Origin: Mangifera indica
Taxonomy: Eukaryota; Streptophyta; Magnoliopsida; Sapindales; Anacardiaceae
Direction: 5' to 3'
Assembly: GCF_011075055.1 (NCBI RefSeq)
Contig: NC_058150.1
Span: forward strand, 8,904,330-8,968,329
Length of the DNA: 64,000 bases
Shown piece after piece: positions 26,457 through 39,400 of this stretch. The notes beneath the pieces were generated by a model. The model ran no database searches. It was not told the origin of the DNA and was given only the letters and a program-made list of their open reading frames with translations. Position numbers and translations under genes: made by a program. Each line of letters starts with the position of its first letter. Position 1 is the stretch's first letter.

Positions 26457-29400
26457 ATGATGGACGCATCAAAATTAAGAGAACTCGAATTGTTCATCGA
26501 TCAGTGCAAATCCAATCCTTCTCTTCTTCGTGATCCATCCCTCTCCTTCTTCCGCGACTACCTCGAAAGGTTCCATTTAATCCATTTATTTGTTTCTTTT
26601 GTTTTTTTTTTTTTTTTTTTAAGTTTTCTTAAGTGATTGAGTTGTTTTTTTTTTTGTTTTTTTCAAATGCCAAAATGATTCGTTTTAGTCTTGGAGCGAA
26701 GCTACCTTCTGCTTCATACAAGGAAGACGACTCCAAATCGGTACTCTTTCTCTGTCTTTCATCTTACCTATCATATTTCTGCGCCTATCGCTGATGAATT
26801 GATAGGTATATTTATGTGTATGTATAGAAGAGCTACGTTGTGGAGGAGAGCGAAGATGAAATGGAAGATAATGAAAGAGCAGAAACGACTGTTGAAGAAG
26901 AAGAGGAAGAGGATGAGATAATTGAATCTGATATTGAGCTTGAAGGAGAAACAGTTGAGCCTGACAATGATGCTCCACAAAAGGTACTATTAAAGTCTTT
27001 TAGTTTATTGAATTTGTGGAAAGTTAAAGTCAATTCTGCTGTTGATTATGTAATATTCTGGTGAAAATGAATTCATATTTGCAGATGGGAGACTCTTCAA
27101 CTGAGGTTACTGAAGAGAGCCGTTTAGCCTCGCAGGAAGCCAAGGCCAAGGCCATGGAAGCCATCTCTGAAGGTACAATACTCTTACGTTACTCACATAA
27201 TACTAGAGTTCCATGAATGAAGATGCATGTTTGTGGAATTTACTGTTCTTTTTGTGTATATTGCAGGAAAATTTGAGGAGGCGATTGGGCATCTGACTGA
27301 CGCTATTATGCTCAATCCGACATCAGCAATTATGTATGGGACTAGAGGTGGATGCAAAGTTTTCTTTTTCCTTTCTCATGTAATTTTATGAGGTTTAGTA
27401 TTACTAAGTTTTGGTTTGTGTATGTGGTTATTCCTAATTTTGTGTTCTTGTGGTGCTTTGCAGCTAGTGTATACATCAAAATGAAGAAGCCTAATGCTGC
27501 CATCCGGGATGCTAATGCAGCTTTAGAGGTCTAGTTTATTATCCAAATATGCCAAAGATCATGATTTATGTTTAGTTGTAGTCCACTTGCCTGGACCTCT
27601 TAGTCATGTTTATGCATTAAAATAATAGTTCTAGAAGAACTATGTTGTGCTTTTCAATTTGATATGAAGATTTATTTCGAGTATGCGTTTTCTTAGTCAT
27701 GTGGGATGAATATCTGCAATAGTGGTGTGTAAAAATGTGTTTAAATTAGATTCATCATATCGTTTTGTTATTAATGAATGAGTTTAATTGTATCCTATGT
27801 TTAGCTGCATGTTGTAAAGGGATATATTTAAGGGAGGAATTCATCTGAGTTATTTAATGGTTATCTCAGATTAACCCAGATTCTGCTAAGGGCTACAAGT
27901 CGCGAGGTATGGCAAGGGCATTGCTTGGTCAGTGGGAGGAGGCTGCAAAGGATTTGCACTTGGCATCAAAGTTAGATTATGATGAAGAAATAAGTGCTGT
28001 ACTTAAGAAGGTTAGCTTTCTTGTTATACTATCATTTGTCCGTTCTTGAAAGATTTAACTTTCTAGCTGCTAGAGAGGGTTGCATAATATATGTAATTGT
28101 GTGGTGAGGTAAATTTGCAATTGCTTAAATCTTTTGATGGTTACATTGTTATATGTTTTAACTTGTTTCTAATAAAAAACAACAAAAAGTAGATGTCCTT
28201 GTTTTAGAGTGATTTGGTGCCTAATATCCCTTTAACTGTTGAAGGTTCTGGATATGTTTTTGAATAAGAATTTGTGTACTCATTAGTTTTGATCAGATTA
28301 GATTTAGTCACCTTTGTTCATTTATAGGGAATAAATGGAGATAAATAGTTTCCAAAGTTTGATTGATGTGGCATAAATCCAACTAGTGAATTTCTTATCT
28401 TTTTGAGGTTTTCCTTTTAAATTATTTCCTTTGTCTTGTATGAAATCAGTGGCATGTATTATTCATGATTTGAGTAAAGAAAATATTTTATTCTCTTACA
28501 CTCTTCTCTGTTGCATGATTTTAGTTCAATTCTTACTGAATTGAACAATATAACAACATAGGATACACAAGGATCGTAAGTAAAACTGTAGATGCACATT
28601 TATCAGTTGAATAGTGTTTGATGCTATTAGATGTATAGATGAAACCAATTTCTGATTTATGCATTATTCTTGCAGCAGGTTTTGTTTTTAATGCTGAAAT
28701 AAAGTGTGGTGAAATTTAGTGTTTGATGTGCTCAAAACTTTGTAGGTATACTTGATCGTATTAAATAATATAATAGATATGAGTCGTAGTATCGATTCCA
28801 CTAGGACTAAAATATCTAAGTATTGGAATTATGGAACTACTTGTCTTGAGTTGAACCTATTAAGAATTGAGAATTAGATTAACTAACAAATTAAACTAAC
28901 AAAATAGACTAACAAAGTAGACTAATTTAGGCCGTAACTAATTCAAGTGTAAATGATGGCTTTGAGTAACTAAGACACTTGTACAAACCTAGCCATTAGT
29001 GCAAATTGTAAATTTAATGCAATTGGATTGATAATTTGAATATGTAATGGCAAAATCTCCCAATGCATCCATTATCCTCTTCCTAGGTTACAACAGAGTA
29101 TAGTTCTGTTTAATAACTTTTTGTATCCCTATTTATGCAATTATCATTAAAATGAAAAACAACTTGAAAACTAAGTGTAGAAAGAAGTAAAGATGACTTT
29201 GTCTTATCAGCCCAAAAAGATGTAGCCAATAGACTTCATCTCATTTGATCTCTCTCAAACTGTAGCCTTTGAGATCACGCAAAATTGAAAAGAATTGCTT
29301 AGATCTACACAGTCGGTTCTACCGTCTACAAAATTGTAGAATTTATATCTATAATGGAACACCTGTTCTGGCCTTAAGTAGCAGTCATTCCTCTAGTTGT

Positions 29401-32400
29401 TCGATGTTCTGCCTCGATTTGTCGATAAACCTGGAACGCCTGTTCTTCTTTAGAAACTCCCATTCTTGACTTCAAGTAAAGGTCATTCCATTAGGAACGA
29501 TACCACTCCTTTGCCCTTTAGTTATTCAGCCTTGAATCGAAGATTCATTCTTGAATGCTTGTTATTCTTTTGAAATGCCTGTTCTAGAACTTAAGTCAAG
29601 GCCATTCTTTCTTGGAACGTTAGTTCCTCTTGGAATTTTCCGTAACTATTATAAATCTTGAGGACCAAGTTCTTTTTTATTCAACTAAATTTACCCTTTT
29701 ACCCACACTATGAAATATAATCTAGTTAAGGTAATATTTAGAGTGAAATGAACCAAAAACTAATAAAAACCTCTGTACATGGACATGTAAAATATGAGCT
29801 TGTTTGGTACCTACAAATCAAGTTTTGATTGTCCTTTAGCAAAAAGTTTGATAAACATATGCATAAGCTCATATTTGTGTAATTTCAATGCAGCTTGATT
29901 TCCACACATTGCCTCAAAGATTGCTTACATATATAGTCAAAGACTATTAAAAATGTAACCAAGAAATTTCTTAGTACCAATGTTAGTTGAATCTAATTAT
30001 GAAATCTGTGGTGGTGTGTGTATTTAGTCAGTCTTAAGTTTTTAATATGTACCAGTTAAGATTATGCCAATTAATTAACAATGAGTTTGATCATATATAA
30101 TTTTAGACATTCTGTAAGCTTTTTTCTCTTTCAATCTCTTAACTAATGAGACAAACAAATTGACATAGATCGATGTCTTTTTTTTTTTTTTTTTGAATAC
30201 TAAACTTAATTAATGGTGAAGTTCCTCCTTCCCTTAATATGATATTCTAATTTTTTAAAAATTGTTTTTCAGCCATTTGAGTATCCAAAAGGCCCACTAA
30301 AGTTAGCAATATTTTTTAGCCATTTTTTTTTTCAAAGAATGCCTAAATCATTTATAGGTCAATAAATTATTTATGATTTCACTTCAAGTGTACGTTAACA
30401 TAATTTGTCACTAAGTAAGCAAACAATCTCCATTTGCTCAAAAACTCATTGATGAGGAAAGAGATAAAATTAACACCAAATTATTTAATGCTTTGTTTGA
30501 TTAACACCAATATCAGAACAACATCAGTCCAGTGTTTGATTTAGTGCAACAATACAAGAGTTTTCCTTCTCACATCCAACATTCAACAGGTTGCTACTCT
30601 AGGTTCCCCAATTGTTTTTTGAATACTCAATACTCCCTTCCACAATGTTTTCCTCTGCATAACTGTCTAGCCCCTCCTTGCTTGCTACTTCTCCCCTAAA
30701 TATCCCTGTGGTCCAACTCCTTTTCTGATGTGTTGTTACTTTTTCCTTTGTTGAGTTGTTGCCATTTGTTAGTTCTAGCCTTGCCATATGTTTTTACCTC
30801 CCTTTCCTTTTGTGCCTCTTACGGGGAACATATACTTGCATACTAGCATTAGACTTAGGCTTTACAACGACGAAAGTAAACAAAAATGTAAAATTGCATT
30901 TAGAAATTTGAAATACAGAAAACATTCTAACACAATTGGAAAACGAAAAGAAAAAATAAATCAGTAAGCAGTTCTAATTTATAGTTTTTGGCTTGACTTT
31001 TTTGAGGAATTCATGATGGATTTTGCAGTGTAACGGTGGCCTTGAGCTGTTGAAAGCATCTCTTTATGTACAGTTTAAGCTGTTAACTAGGGCTGGATTC
31101 GAGCCGAGCTGAGCTCGGCTCGCAGCCAGCTCGGGCTCGGCTCGAGTTCGGCTCGTTTTCAGCTCGGCTCGGTAAAGGCTCGGCTCGGCTCGTTTTTTAT
31201 ATCAAAACGACACCGTTTTGTATATATATATGGATCAAAACGACGCCGTTTTGTATAAAAAAATTTTTTAAAAAATATACCAAGCCAACTCGAGCCAGCT
31301 CGGGCTCGGCTCGAGCTCGATCGAGCCGAGTTGAGCCCGGCTCATTTCGGGCTCGAACCGAGCCGAGCCGAGCTCGAGCTGGCTCGGCTCGAATCTAGCC
31401 CTACTATTAACTACTTACCTCGAATGTGCCTTTAGTGTAATGAGTGACTTCTACCACACTCAAAGGATATATTCTTGTTATCATACAAGAAGCGGACCAT
31501 CTTGGTCGTAATTCACCACTACAAGACTTTGTCTTGAACTTGTACATTACTCTCTGTCCAGCCACATAATTATGCTTCATAGGATGAATCTTGTAGCTTT
31601 TTCTTATGTTTTCTCTTCACCTACTATAACATTTAGGTTGATAATTGGAAATTTTCCTTTTTGTCTTGGTTTTGATGTGTTGGGTGTCGGGGATTTTCTT
31701 TCACATGTTAAGAATCATCTTTCAAGCCTTCTATCTCTTCAAACTTAGCCTTATTTGGCTGAATCACGCAAATTTCAAGTGGCTTCACAAGTGTCTTTCC
31801 CTGCACAATTTTATCTCAACCACTTGATTAATAACATCAATTCTCAAGCACCACTCATAACAAGAGGAGAACTCAATGCTTTAGCCACTTTAAAAGTGAC
31901 TTACTCATCATTTGCCTAAAGAATTATTGTCTTCTGCACATCTATTAATGCTTTATTGATTGCTAACAAAGGAATACCTAAAATAAAAGGTATTTCACGG
32001 TCTTCCTCCATATCTTAAACCATGAAATCAGTGGGCAAAGTGGACTTACCAACTTTTACCGTGACATTCTCCTTTAGACCTCTTAGATATTTTATTGGAT
32101 AATTGGCTAATTTCAAGAGTATGTAGAAGGCTTTGATCTTGTCAGGCTCTAATCTTTAAAAAACTTAATAGGGCCTAAAGTATACTTGAGCCCAAATCAC
32201 ATAAAACATTAGCAAAGAAAATTTACCAGTTGTGCAAGGAATAGAAAAACTCTCTGGATTATTAAGCTTTGGTGGATTAGGTAGCTTGGTGGAGCTCTCA
32301 ACTATTGGCTTTTCTAAGACAATCTGAACCATTTATGGGCATGGAAAGATTTTGACCTTGTTCTCATGATTACAAGACAATTCAATATCTAACTGCATGA

Positions 32401-35400
32401 AGTTGGTATTGCTATTGTAGAGCTTTGTAGTCTTAAATAGTGGGAGGAACATACTCATAAATCTTTGTACCATCATATCTTACATTGTTATAGATCCAAG
32501 GGTAGTGAATTAAGTCAAGCGTTGGCTTTAACCTTTAGGGAGAAAGGAAAAAGCGATTGACAAATGACGTCATTAGTAGTATCTTTTTGCTTCGCATTTT
32601 CTAAAAGTTTGTGATATGTGCATTTGGATCATCACTTGGCATCCCATAAAATTGTACACTATCAGGTTCATTTGTATTATGGCCGATTGAATTTCAAAAT
32701 TGCTGGCTTAGATAAACAACCTCATAATACTCGTGGTCTTGGGCTTTGCATACTCACACAAAGATATTGCATTTTTGTCATCTCTTTAACAAATTTCAAT
32801 AGTAAATAAACTAAAAAAAGACCTTTGCTGGGTCATTTGCATTATGGCTGACCAAATTTCAAAATTGTTGGCTGAGATAGATGGCCTCATGATACTCATG
32901 GTCCTGTAGACCAAAGGCTTTTCATACTCACACAAAGATGTGTTTTTTGTCATCTCGTCGACTAATTTCAATATGAAATAAAAATAAAAAAAGGTTAAGC
33001 TAAAGACAAAAAATAAAAGAAGATTTAACAATATTTAAAAAAATGGATTACCTTATAGATAGGTAATGGAATTTCAACATCAAATAAAGAATTATTCCCT
33101 GACAACAATGTAAAAAGCTTGATATGTTCAAAACCTAGCAAGTATATTAGATCGTATCTAGTAATCTAATGGATATGTGCCTTAGTATTGACTTTAGGAG
33201 GATTGTGGAACTATCTATCTTAAATGAAACCTTTTAAGAAATGATAATTAGATTAACTAATTAATTAAACTAGCAAAATCGACATTCAAATTTCAAGTAG
33301 TTCGAGAATAAGACTCATATATAATCCTAGCAATGCAGTGCAAATTGTAGATTTTACATAGTTGAATTGATAAATTCCATTTGTAACTTTCTAGGTTATA
33401 AGGAGTTTACTTTTATTTAATAACTTTCTATTATCTTTATGAAATTTGAATTAAATGAAACACGTTATGATTTGTGAAATTCCTAGTTTACGTTGAGGCT
33501 TGTGTGTCATCTTATCGTTAAAAATTGCACAGAGAAATTGAATTTTATCTGTTGTCAATTCTACTTTATGGTCTATGATATATATTAATGCTTAACCTAA
33601 TCTTTCTCATATCAGTCTCGAAACTAGGCATCTAATCATGTAAGTGATGGTCAAACACCCACAGGCATCACAAACAGTATCATACACTTGACAATATTCA
33701 ATGTATTCAATTGAAATGAAAACTCAAAATCTTACACTATATAGTTTTGGTCATTACATGGTCTTATTATAGGAAAATTAGTTGATAACTAAATCCTTAG
33801 TTACAACCATTATTAACAAGAAAAATAAGTTGAAAACTAAGTATGAAAAGAAGGAAAGATATTCCCTCTTATCAGCCCACAAGATGTAGCCAGTAGATTC
33901 TCTCTTCTGATCTTTTTCAAACTCTAGCCTTTGAGATCGTGCAAAATAAATTTGAAATAACTGAATAAAATTTCTTAGGTCTACAGAGTCTGCCCTAAAT
34001 TCTACAAAACTGCAGAATTTATTTATGCGATGAAATGGGTTTTCTAGTCAATGAAATGCTTGTTCTGGCTTTAAGTAATGGTTGTTCTGCTAGTTGTTCC
34101 TCTATTTGTTTGATCTTCTGCCTTATTTGTTGATAAAACCTGGAATGCCCATTCTTTATTGTCTATGCCCGTTCTTTACTGGTATTACCCGTTCTAGACT
34201 TAAAGTTAAGGTTGTTACATTAGGAACAACATTGTTCGTCTGCTTGTTAGTTATTCTACTTTGAATTGGAGATTCACCTTGAATGCCTGTTCTTCCTTTG
34301 GAATGTCCGTTTTGGATCTCAAGTGAGGGTTGTTTTTCTTTGGAACGCCTGTTCCTCTTGGAATTCGCTATGGCTACTATAGTGGCCTAATCTTGAGGGC
34401 CAAAGTTCTCCCTTTTAACTAGAACTACCCTTTTACCAACAAAATGGGATATAGCTGAAGTAGGGTAACACTTACAGTAAAATAAACCCTAAACTAATTA
34501 AAAATGTGTAAATAGGCATATAAAATATGACATAAATATGAGCTTATCAGGGCTTAGTTTCTCCAAATAACAAAGAGCTAATATAGTTGTTGATTCTTTA
34601 GCCAACGTTGTTGACAGAATTGTCTGGGGTAAATATAACCAAAAAATGCAGTTATGTTTTTGTAAAAGTGTGGAACTGCTTAGACATCTCAGATTAACTG
34701 TTGGGATACACAGGTTGAACCTAATGCACACAAGATTGAAGAACATCGTAGGAAGTATGACAGATTGCAGAAAGAGAGGGAGGAAAGAAAGATTGAGCGT
34801 GAAAGACTACGTCGTCGTGCTGCAGCTCAGGTAATTACGAACATTATATATTCTTCTGACAATCGTATCTTCCTACACTTCTCTATTGGTTCTGATTTAA
34901 TCATGTATTTATTGAAGGCTGCGTATGAGAAGGCTAAGCAGCAGGAGCACTCTTCCTCGAGTAGAAAACCTGGAGGCATGCCTGGAGGCTTTCCAGGAGG
35001 TATGCCTGGAGGCTTCCCTGGTAGCATGCCTGGAGGGGTGCCTGGAAATGTTGATTTCAGCAAAATATTGAATGTAAGTTGATGTCTCATAGTGCACCAA
35101 TAGAACAGTTAGCTGTGCTTTCAAACTAATTATGAATGTTTTTTTGTTGACATTTTACACAGGACCCTGAACTGATGGCAGCTTTTAGTGATGCAGAAGT
35201 CATGGCTGCTCTTCAAGATGGTAGCATGTCATTTTGATATACTTTGTTCTGCACTGATATGACCTTTGATTGGGGGTTATTTTAAAATTATGATTACTGT
35301 GATGGGTGACAGTTTAATCTAGACTAAAGGCCAAGGTTGGGTCTTCTAGTCCAGCTTTGATTAATGGCAGAATATATCCTGTCTCTCCTTCTCTGACTAA

Positions 35401-35701
35401 CTTGTCCCCCATGGGAGTGTGACCAACTTCTAGTCATTTTGATTAATGGCAGAATATTTCCTGTCTCTCCTTCTCTGACTAACTTTTCCCCCTGGAGTGT
35501 GGATTATGCTACTCTCGGAATATTGCTTTTTAGAATTTGAGTGTGTCCATCAGTGTGTCTGATAATGTTTTATCTACTGATTTCTTGGTTGATGGTTTTG
35601 CAGTAATGAAGAATCCTGCTAACCTTGCGAAGCATCAAGCAAATCCTAAAGTGGCTCCTATAATTGCTAAGATGATGGGAAAATTTGCTGGACCAAAGTA
35701 G
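26457..35701 (+). CDS. Hsp70-interacting protein (Hip/FAM10-type TPR co-chaperone)
   Basis: Eleven exons: 26457-26569, 26689-26740, 26828-26983, 27085-27172, 27267-27347, 27464-27528, 27870-28010, 34714-34830, 34918-35073, 35163-35220, 35604-35701. All introns are GT-AG. The join is 1125 bp (374 residues, TAG at 35699). Domain order is that of plant Hip: N-terminal Hip dimerisation segment (about 1-48, [18 protein letters not shown]), acidic stretch (about 60-105), three TPR repeats (about 118-225, with [18 protein letters not shown] and [18 protein letters not shown]), a charged helix (about 235-285, [18 protein letters not shown]), a short GGMP/GGFP repeat (about 288-313), and a C-terminal STI1/DP domain ([20 protein letters not shown]). 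Hip stabilises the ADP form of cytosolic Hsp70. The GGMP region is short. An in-frame second ATG follows the first. Confidence 0.93.
31088..31403. mobile_element. hAT-type MITE, GAGC-rich foldback
   Basis: Ends are TAGGGCTGGATTCGAGCC and its inverse GGCTCGAATCTAGCCCTA (one mismatch). Flanking 8-bp copies are CTGTTAAC (31080-31087) and CTATTAAC (31404-31411), 7 of 8 identical, the length made by hAT transposases. Both halves are dense arrays of GGCTCG/CGAGCC, so the whole 316 bp can fold. Two AAAACGACRCCGTTTTGTAT words sit in the centre. It lies between the deleted Athila integrase remnant and upstream sequence, inside the Hip intron. Confidence 0.85.
31412..31560 (-). pseudogene. Athila-like integrase C-terminal remnant
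   Basis: The minus strand reads [18 protein letters not shown], then [14 protein letters not shown], then KGTFEVS and a stop. The family pattern is FPGKLRSRWSGPF, then a 'G-A-VEI' strand, then GTFKVNGQ. The order on the minus strand, after gag and protease, fits an internally deleted element lacking reverse transcriptase. Confidence 0.65.
31890..32070 (-). pseudogene. Athila-like protease remnant
   Basis: The minus strand reads [17 protein letters not shown] then [11 protein letters not shown] and a stop. This matches the conserved part of Athila/Tat aspartic protease following the active site (family pattern DMEED-x-x-IPIILGRPFL-x-T-x-x-ALIDV). The active-site segment upstream is degraded. 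Confidence 0.75.
32500..33031 (-). pseudogene. Athila-like gag remnant with an internal duplication
   Basis: Minus-strand frames contain [13 protein letters not shown] near 32880 and, further on, [14 protein letters not shown] near 32610-32650. These correspond to the Athila gag patterns 'P-x-I-x-ANNFE' and 'G-x-P-x-EDP-x-x-H'. About 160-170 bp covering the first motif is present twice in tandem (about 32660-32818 and 32828-32998), each with CATACTCACACAAAGAT. Stops and frameshifts are frequent. Confidence 0.65.
35361..35502 (+). repeat. Tandem 82-bp duplication in Hip intron 10
   Basis: TTAATGGCAGAATATATCCT at 35361 recurs as TTAATGGCAGAATATTTCCT at 35443, both followed by GTCTCTCCTTCTCTGACTAA. 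Period 82 bp, about 60 bp clearly conserved. It does not touch the splice sites at 35220 and 35604. Confidence 0.85.
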
Positions 35702-38700
35702 ATGGATTTCGTGAACTGATCACATTTCTTGATGGTTCTAATTGTCTCCATGTGTCATCTCCAAAATTTTTATATAGGTCAAAGCAGTCACATGATTGTC
35801 TTGCTATGTATTTGTCTGGGGGGTAAAGGTTAAAGCATATTTCACATGAAAGCTAAAGACTTTTGACTTTTTTCTTGTGTGTCTGGGATTGAAATATCTG
35901 AATTTTTAAGTGAAAAATGGTAGGGTAATTAGCTGAGATTTGTGTTGGAATTTAAAGAGATGTGCTTTTTTGTTTTTATGTTTTTATTTATAAGACAATT
36001 TGGAATTTCTGATTAGTTTCGGCATTGCATCATGTGATATTAATGCTAGACTTTCGTTTTGTGCTACGGAAATCTACGTATTTTTAGGGTATGTGGCATG
36101 CTTGTCGATGCATATTGTCTTCTAAAATATAATTTCCGAAGTTGGATAGTGGAGGCTATTGAAATGTTTTGGGGCTTACGTTTTTTTTTTTTTTTTTAAA
36201 GTTGAATTGGATTTAGATTTTTGAAAAATAGTCTAAAATAACTACTGAGTATTTTTGGAATATCGGTAAATATGGAGTTTTTCTATGGACAGCCGGCAAA
36301 TAGAGGGAACACAGGAAGGGGGAGAGTGTCGGCAACTGTTAGGTGAAACTAATCGGAATCAGAAGAACATAATTGATTTGACAGTTTGTTGACGTACTGG
36401 CCCCTTTGATGATGCCCTTCCTGGAGTTATTTCCTCCTTACTAATGGCCATCAGCCCTTGAGAGTTTAGATTTACGGATGCCATAAAAAGCAGCGGGGTG
36501 GATTGATTGGATTTACATGGGCAATTTTTAACAGACTTATTAACTCTGATATGATGCAATACTAAAAAAAATAGAGTAGGATTGACTTTTTTTTATATGA
36601 AATTTATTTCAAGTTAATTTGATGCAATTTGAAATTAAATTGCATAATATAAGAATTGACACAGAAATAATTATATATAATTATATTATTAGTATTATTT
36701 GTATTTTATTATTTGATAGTGAGAATGTAATTTAGTTAGTAATATTATTGAGGTTTTTTTGATAGGTTTTAGTATATAATTTTTATATTATTTGTAAATA
36801 AAGAAAAATATTATATTACGTGTTTTATTAATAATAAGTTGAAGGAGTTTAGTGAAGAAATTAAAACGCTAAAAATAGTCAGGTAAGTGAATATAATAAA
36901 TAATTTTAATAAATTTGAGTTATGTCAAGTCACTTTGAACATTAAGGAGTTAGGTTAAAATTCAAAAATTTTGACACTAGTATAATTTTGATCTAGTTAG
37001 AGTTCAAAGTTTATAATTTAAAATCTAAACTAATACAAATAAGATTCGATTACACAAATAGTTAGGTCTCCTATATATTATTTGATATTTATATACAAGT
37101 AATTTAGTAAAATAAGTTCATTGCATTAACAGTCCTAATAAAAAAAAATTAATATTTTGCATTGGAAGTTTTTGAATAATAAAATATTCAATTATTATTA
37201 ATTATCATCACAAAAATAATTTAGAGTGTGCTTGGTTTAATTATTTTTTATGACAAAAATAAAAAATTATTATAAAAATAAATCATCTATAAAGTTATTG
37301 AGTTTAAATTATTATTATATTTAATTAAAATTTGGTAATGTATAAATAATTATTTTGTTTCCTTGATTAAGATATTACTTTAATTAAATACCCATAAAAG
37401 ATTATTGGATATTAATTACTTAGTATTGTGTTTGGTTAAAATAATAACTCTTATGTTAAATATTTCTTTGTATATTTTCTAAAATAGTTTTCATCTTAAT
37501 AGTGTATTAAGATTTTTTTTCATGTTATGAAATTCTTAAATTTAATTAAATAAAATATCAATATATTTTTTTCTAAAATATTTTTCATGTTACTTCTTTT
37601 CTTAATTTAAAATAAGATTATTTTTTTTTAAAAAAATTATAAGGATAAAATTTTAATTATTTGGATAATCTTTTAATACATAAGATAGATTTGATAATCA
37701 GATTATCTCCTATATTATTTGTTATATTACCATTAGTAATATAAGAGTGTTAGAATATTTTATGACTTGACAAACTAAACAAGGTTATACTAGAAATAAA
37801 AAATAAATCATATTGAACAAAATGCCCCTCAGAGGAATCAATTTAAAATAAATGAGCTTCAAGAACCTAAACCTTGTTCTCTTATAGTGGCTAGCCATTT
37901 GACTATAATACGCAAGGTGACTCAAGTTGTCAAGCCTAAATCACAAAAGGGTAATAAATAGATATCACCTCTCGATTTATGAAGTAGAACTTTTAGTTGA
38001 AGGATAACATCTATTCAATGCCATTGAGCATTGGTACCATATTTATCTATGACAAGTGAAATGAGAGCAACTACCAAACATGTAAATTGAACCTATACAA
38101 CTATCTGAATTTGTGTTGGGTCTTTCCAAAGAAGATGGTTGAATGAAGACCCTTGGAATTTGTTCTAGGCAAGTAGAACATAAATTGTATCAAACAAAGA
38201 TCTCATCTCTTTGTATGTAGACCAAATTTTGCTCATAGCATTTGCTCAAAATTCACTACACACCTAAGTAATCAAGGCACCCAATTTTGATGTTCGTGAG
38301 AAAATCAACATTAGGTCAATGCTCTCTTCTATCATTAGAGGTAAAATTCATATCAAAAGATTAAGGATTAACATTTGATGTATGAAAAGAAACACTCCCT
38401 ATCTTGGAGACATTGACCTCTTCCTTATGTTACATTATCATGCATGAAAATGAGGTTAATATTGGCTCCAAGGACAATTTGAATCCCATATTTGGGCATG
38501 ATTCACACATAATAGGGGAGGTGAAAACTTGTGATGTCCAATGATAAATCATGCCAACAACATTCCAATTGTGGGCTAGCAAAACTAATGGAGCATTAGA
38601 ACTTATAGGGAGAAGACCTGTGTTTGAGTCTCTGCCATTTTTGTGAAACCCTGACTTACCTGGTGCAGTGGTTGTGAATTTAATCACTGTGTTTAGGGAT

Positions 38701-39400
38701 TTTCTTTTTGACCAAGCCAAGCGAGGTTCCTTGGTTAACAAAAATAAACCACTCTAACTATAATGTGCAAACCATTCAAAATAGATATAACTCAAGTAAA
38801 CTGAGAGTGCACTCTCTTATGTTATCAACTTTGTGTGCTAGTCATAACTCATACCAGCTATCCTCGTCATGTAGACATGGAACTCATGTTAAGACCATGG
38901 ATATTAAAAAAATGAGTTGAGTCACAATTTGTTCTGTAACTTACATTAGTGACAAAGCATCATTAATTGCTCCCATATTCTTACACCTGGATAATTTCAC
39001 AAGTACATTTCCTAAAGTGGAAAAAGCACAAGCCTTGTCAACACCCAAATGATCATAGGATTTTTTAAGGTCTTTATCACCATCATAACGATTATAGGGT
39101 TAAGCCATATCATTATTCTACTAACTGTTAGCATAATACTAAACAATTTCTATGTTAAAGAAACTAAAAAACCTAAATGCAATGTATTGCAATAAACACC
39201 TTTAACTAACTAGAGGACGCGTCAAACTTCATAAATTCGCTATATAGATTAATGTTGTCACACCTAACCCAATACTAAATGTCTAAGTACACTTATTCTT
39301 TCTCATCCTTATTCGCTAATCACAAAAAAAGTGTATGTTAAGATCTTATTATGCAACACCCACATGTATGCTTAAGGGTATTCTCATCTTTCTACATTGT
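35702..39400. other. Intergenic stretch downstream of the Hip gene
   Basis: The first few hundred bases should hold the Hip 3' untranslated region. From 36560 to 37760 the sequence is extremely AT-rich and without open frames. From 37760 to 39400 the composition is more even and looks like decayed repeat, but I could not identify a family. No tRNA or other RNA gene seen. Confidence 0.4.

Larger units (their letters stand above)
28710..34549 (-). mobile_element. Decayed Athila/Tat-like gypsy retrotransposon in Hip intron 7
   Basis: Two related direct repeats, about 28710-29803 and 33109-34549, share runs such as TCAAAAC...AGTATA, the GAACGCCTGTTCTTC-type minisatellite words and a poly-A-rich end. 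Just left of 33109 the minus strand reads ACATTGTTGTCAGGGAA, a decayed form of the TGGCGCCGTTGTCGGGGA site used by Athila/Tat elements. Between the repeats, on the minus strand, lie gag, protease and integrase remnants in that order; reverse transcriptase is missing. Exact ends are uncertain by some tens of bases, and no target duplication could be confirmed. Confidence 0.7.
28011..34713 (+). other. Giant seventh intron of the Hip gene
   Basis: A 6703-bp intron between AAGAAG|GTTAGC and ACACAG|GTTGAA; the other ten introns are from 87 to 383 bp. Most of it is a decayed Athila-like element on the opposite strand, with a hAT-type MITE inside. Flanking exons are intact and in frame, so the gene appears to tolerate it. 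Its position is between the last TPR exon and the charged-helix exon. Confidence 0.85.

Noticed and set aside
26685..27064. Several frames on both strands over Hip exons 2-3
   Set aside because: They are read-throughs of introns or antisense shadows of the acidic exon; the spliced plus-strand model explains all conserved residues.
30599..30787. 62-codon minus-strand frame in Hip intron 7
   Set aside because: Not recognisable as a gag or pol domain, and short enough to be chance inside the decayed element.
34765..35124. Antisense frames rich in Pro-Gly-Lys or Ser-Arg-His opposite Hip exon 9
   Set aside because: Shadows of the GGMP repeat exon.
38590..38720. SINE-like pol III boxes: TGGTGCAGTGG near 38660 and GTTTGAGTCTC near 38622
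   Set aside because: The B-like box lies upstream of the A-like box on the same strand, the wrong order, and there is no poly-A tail or target duplication.
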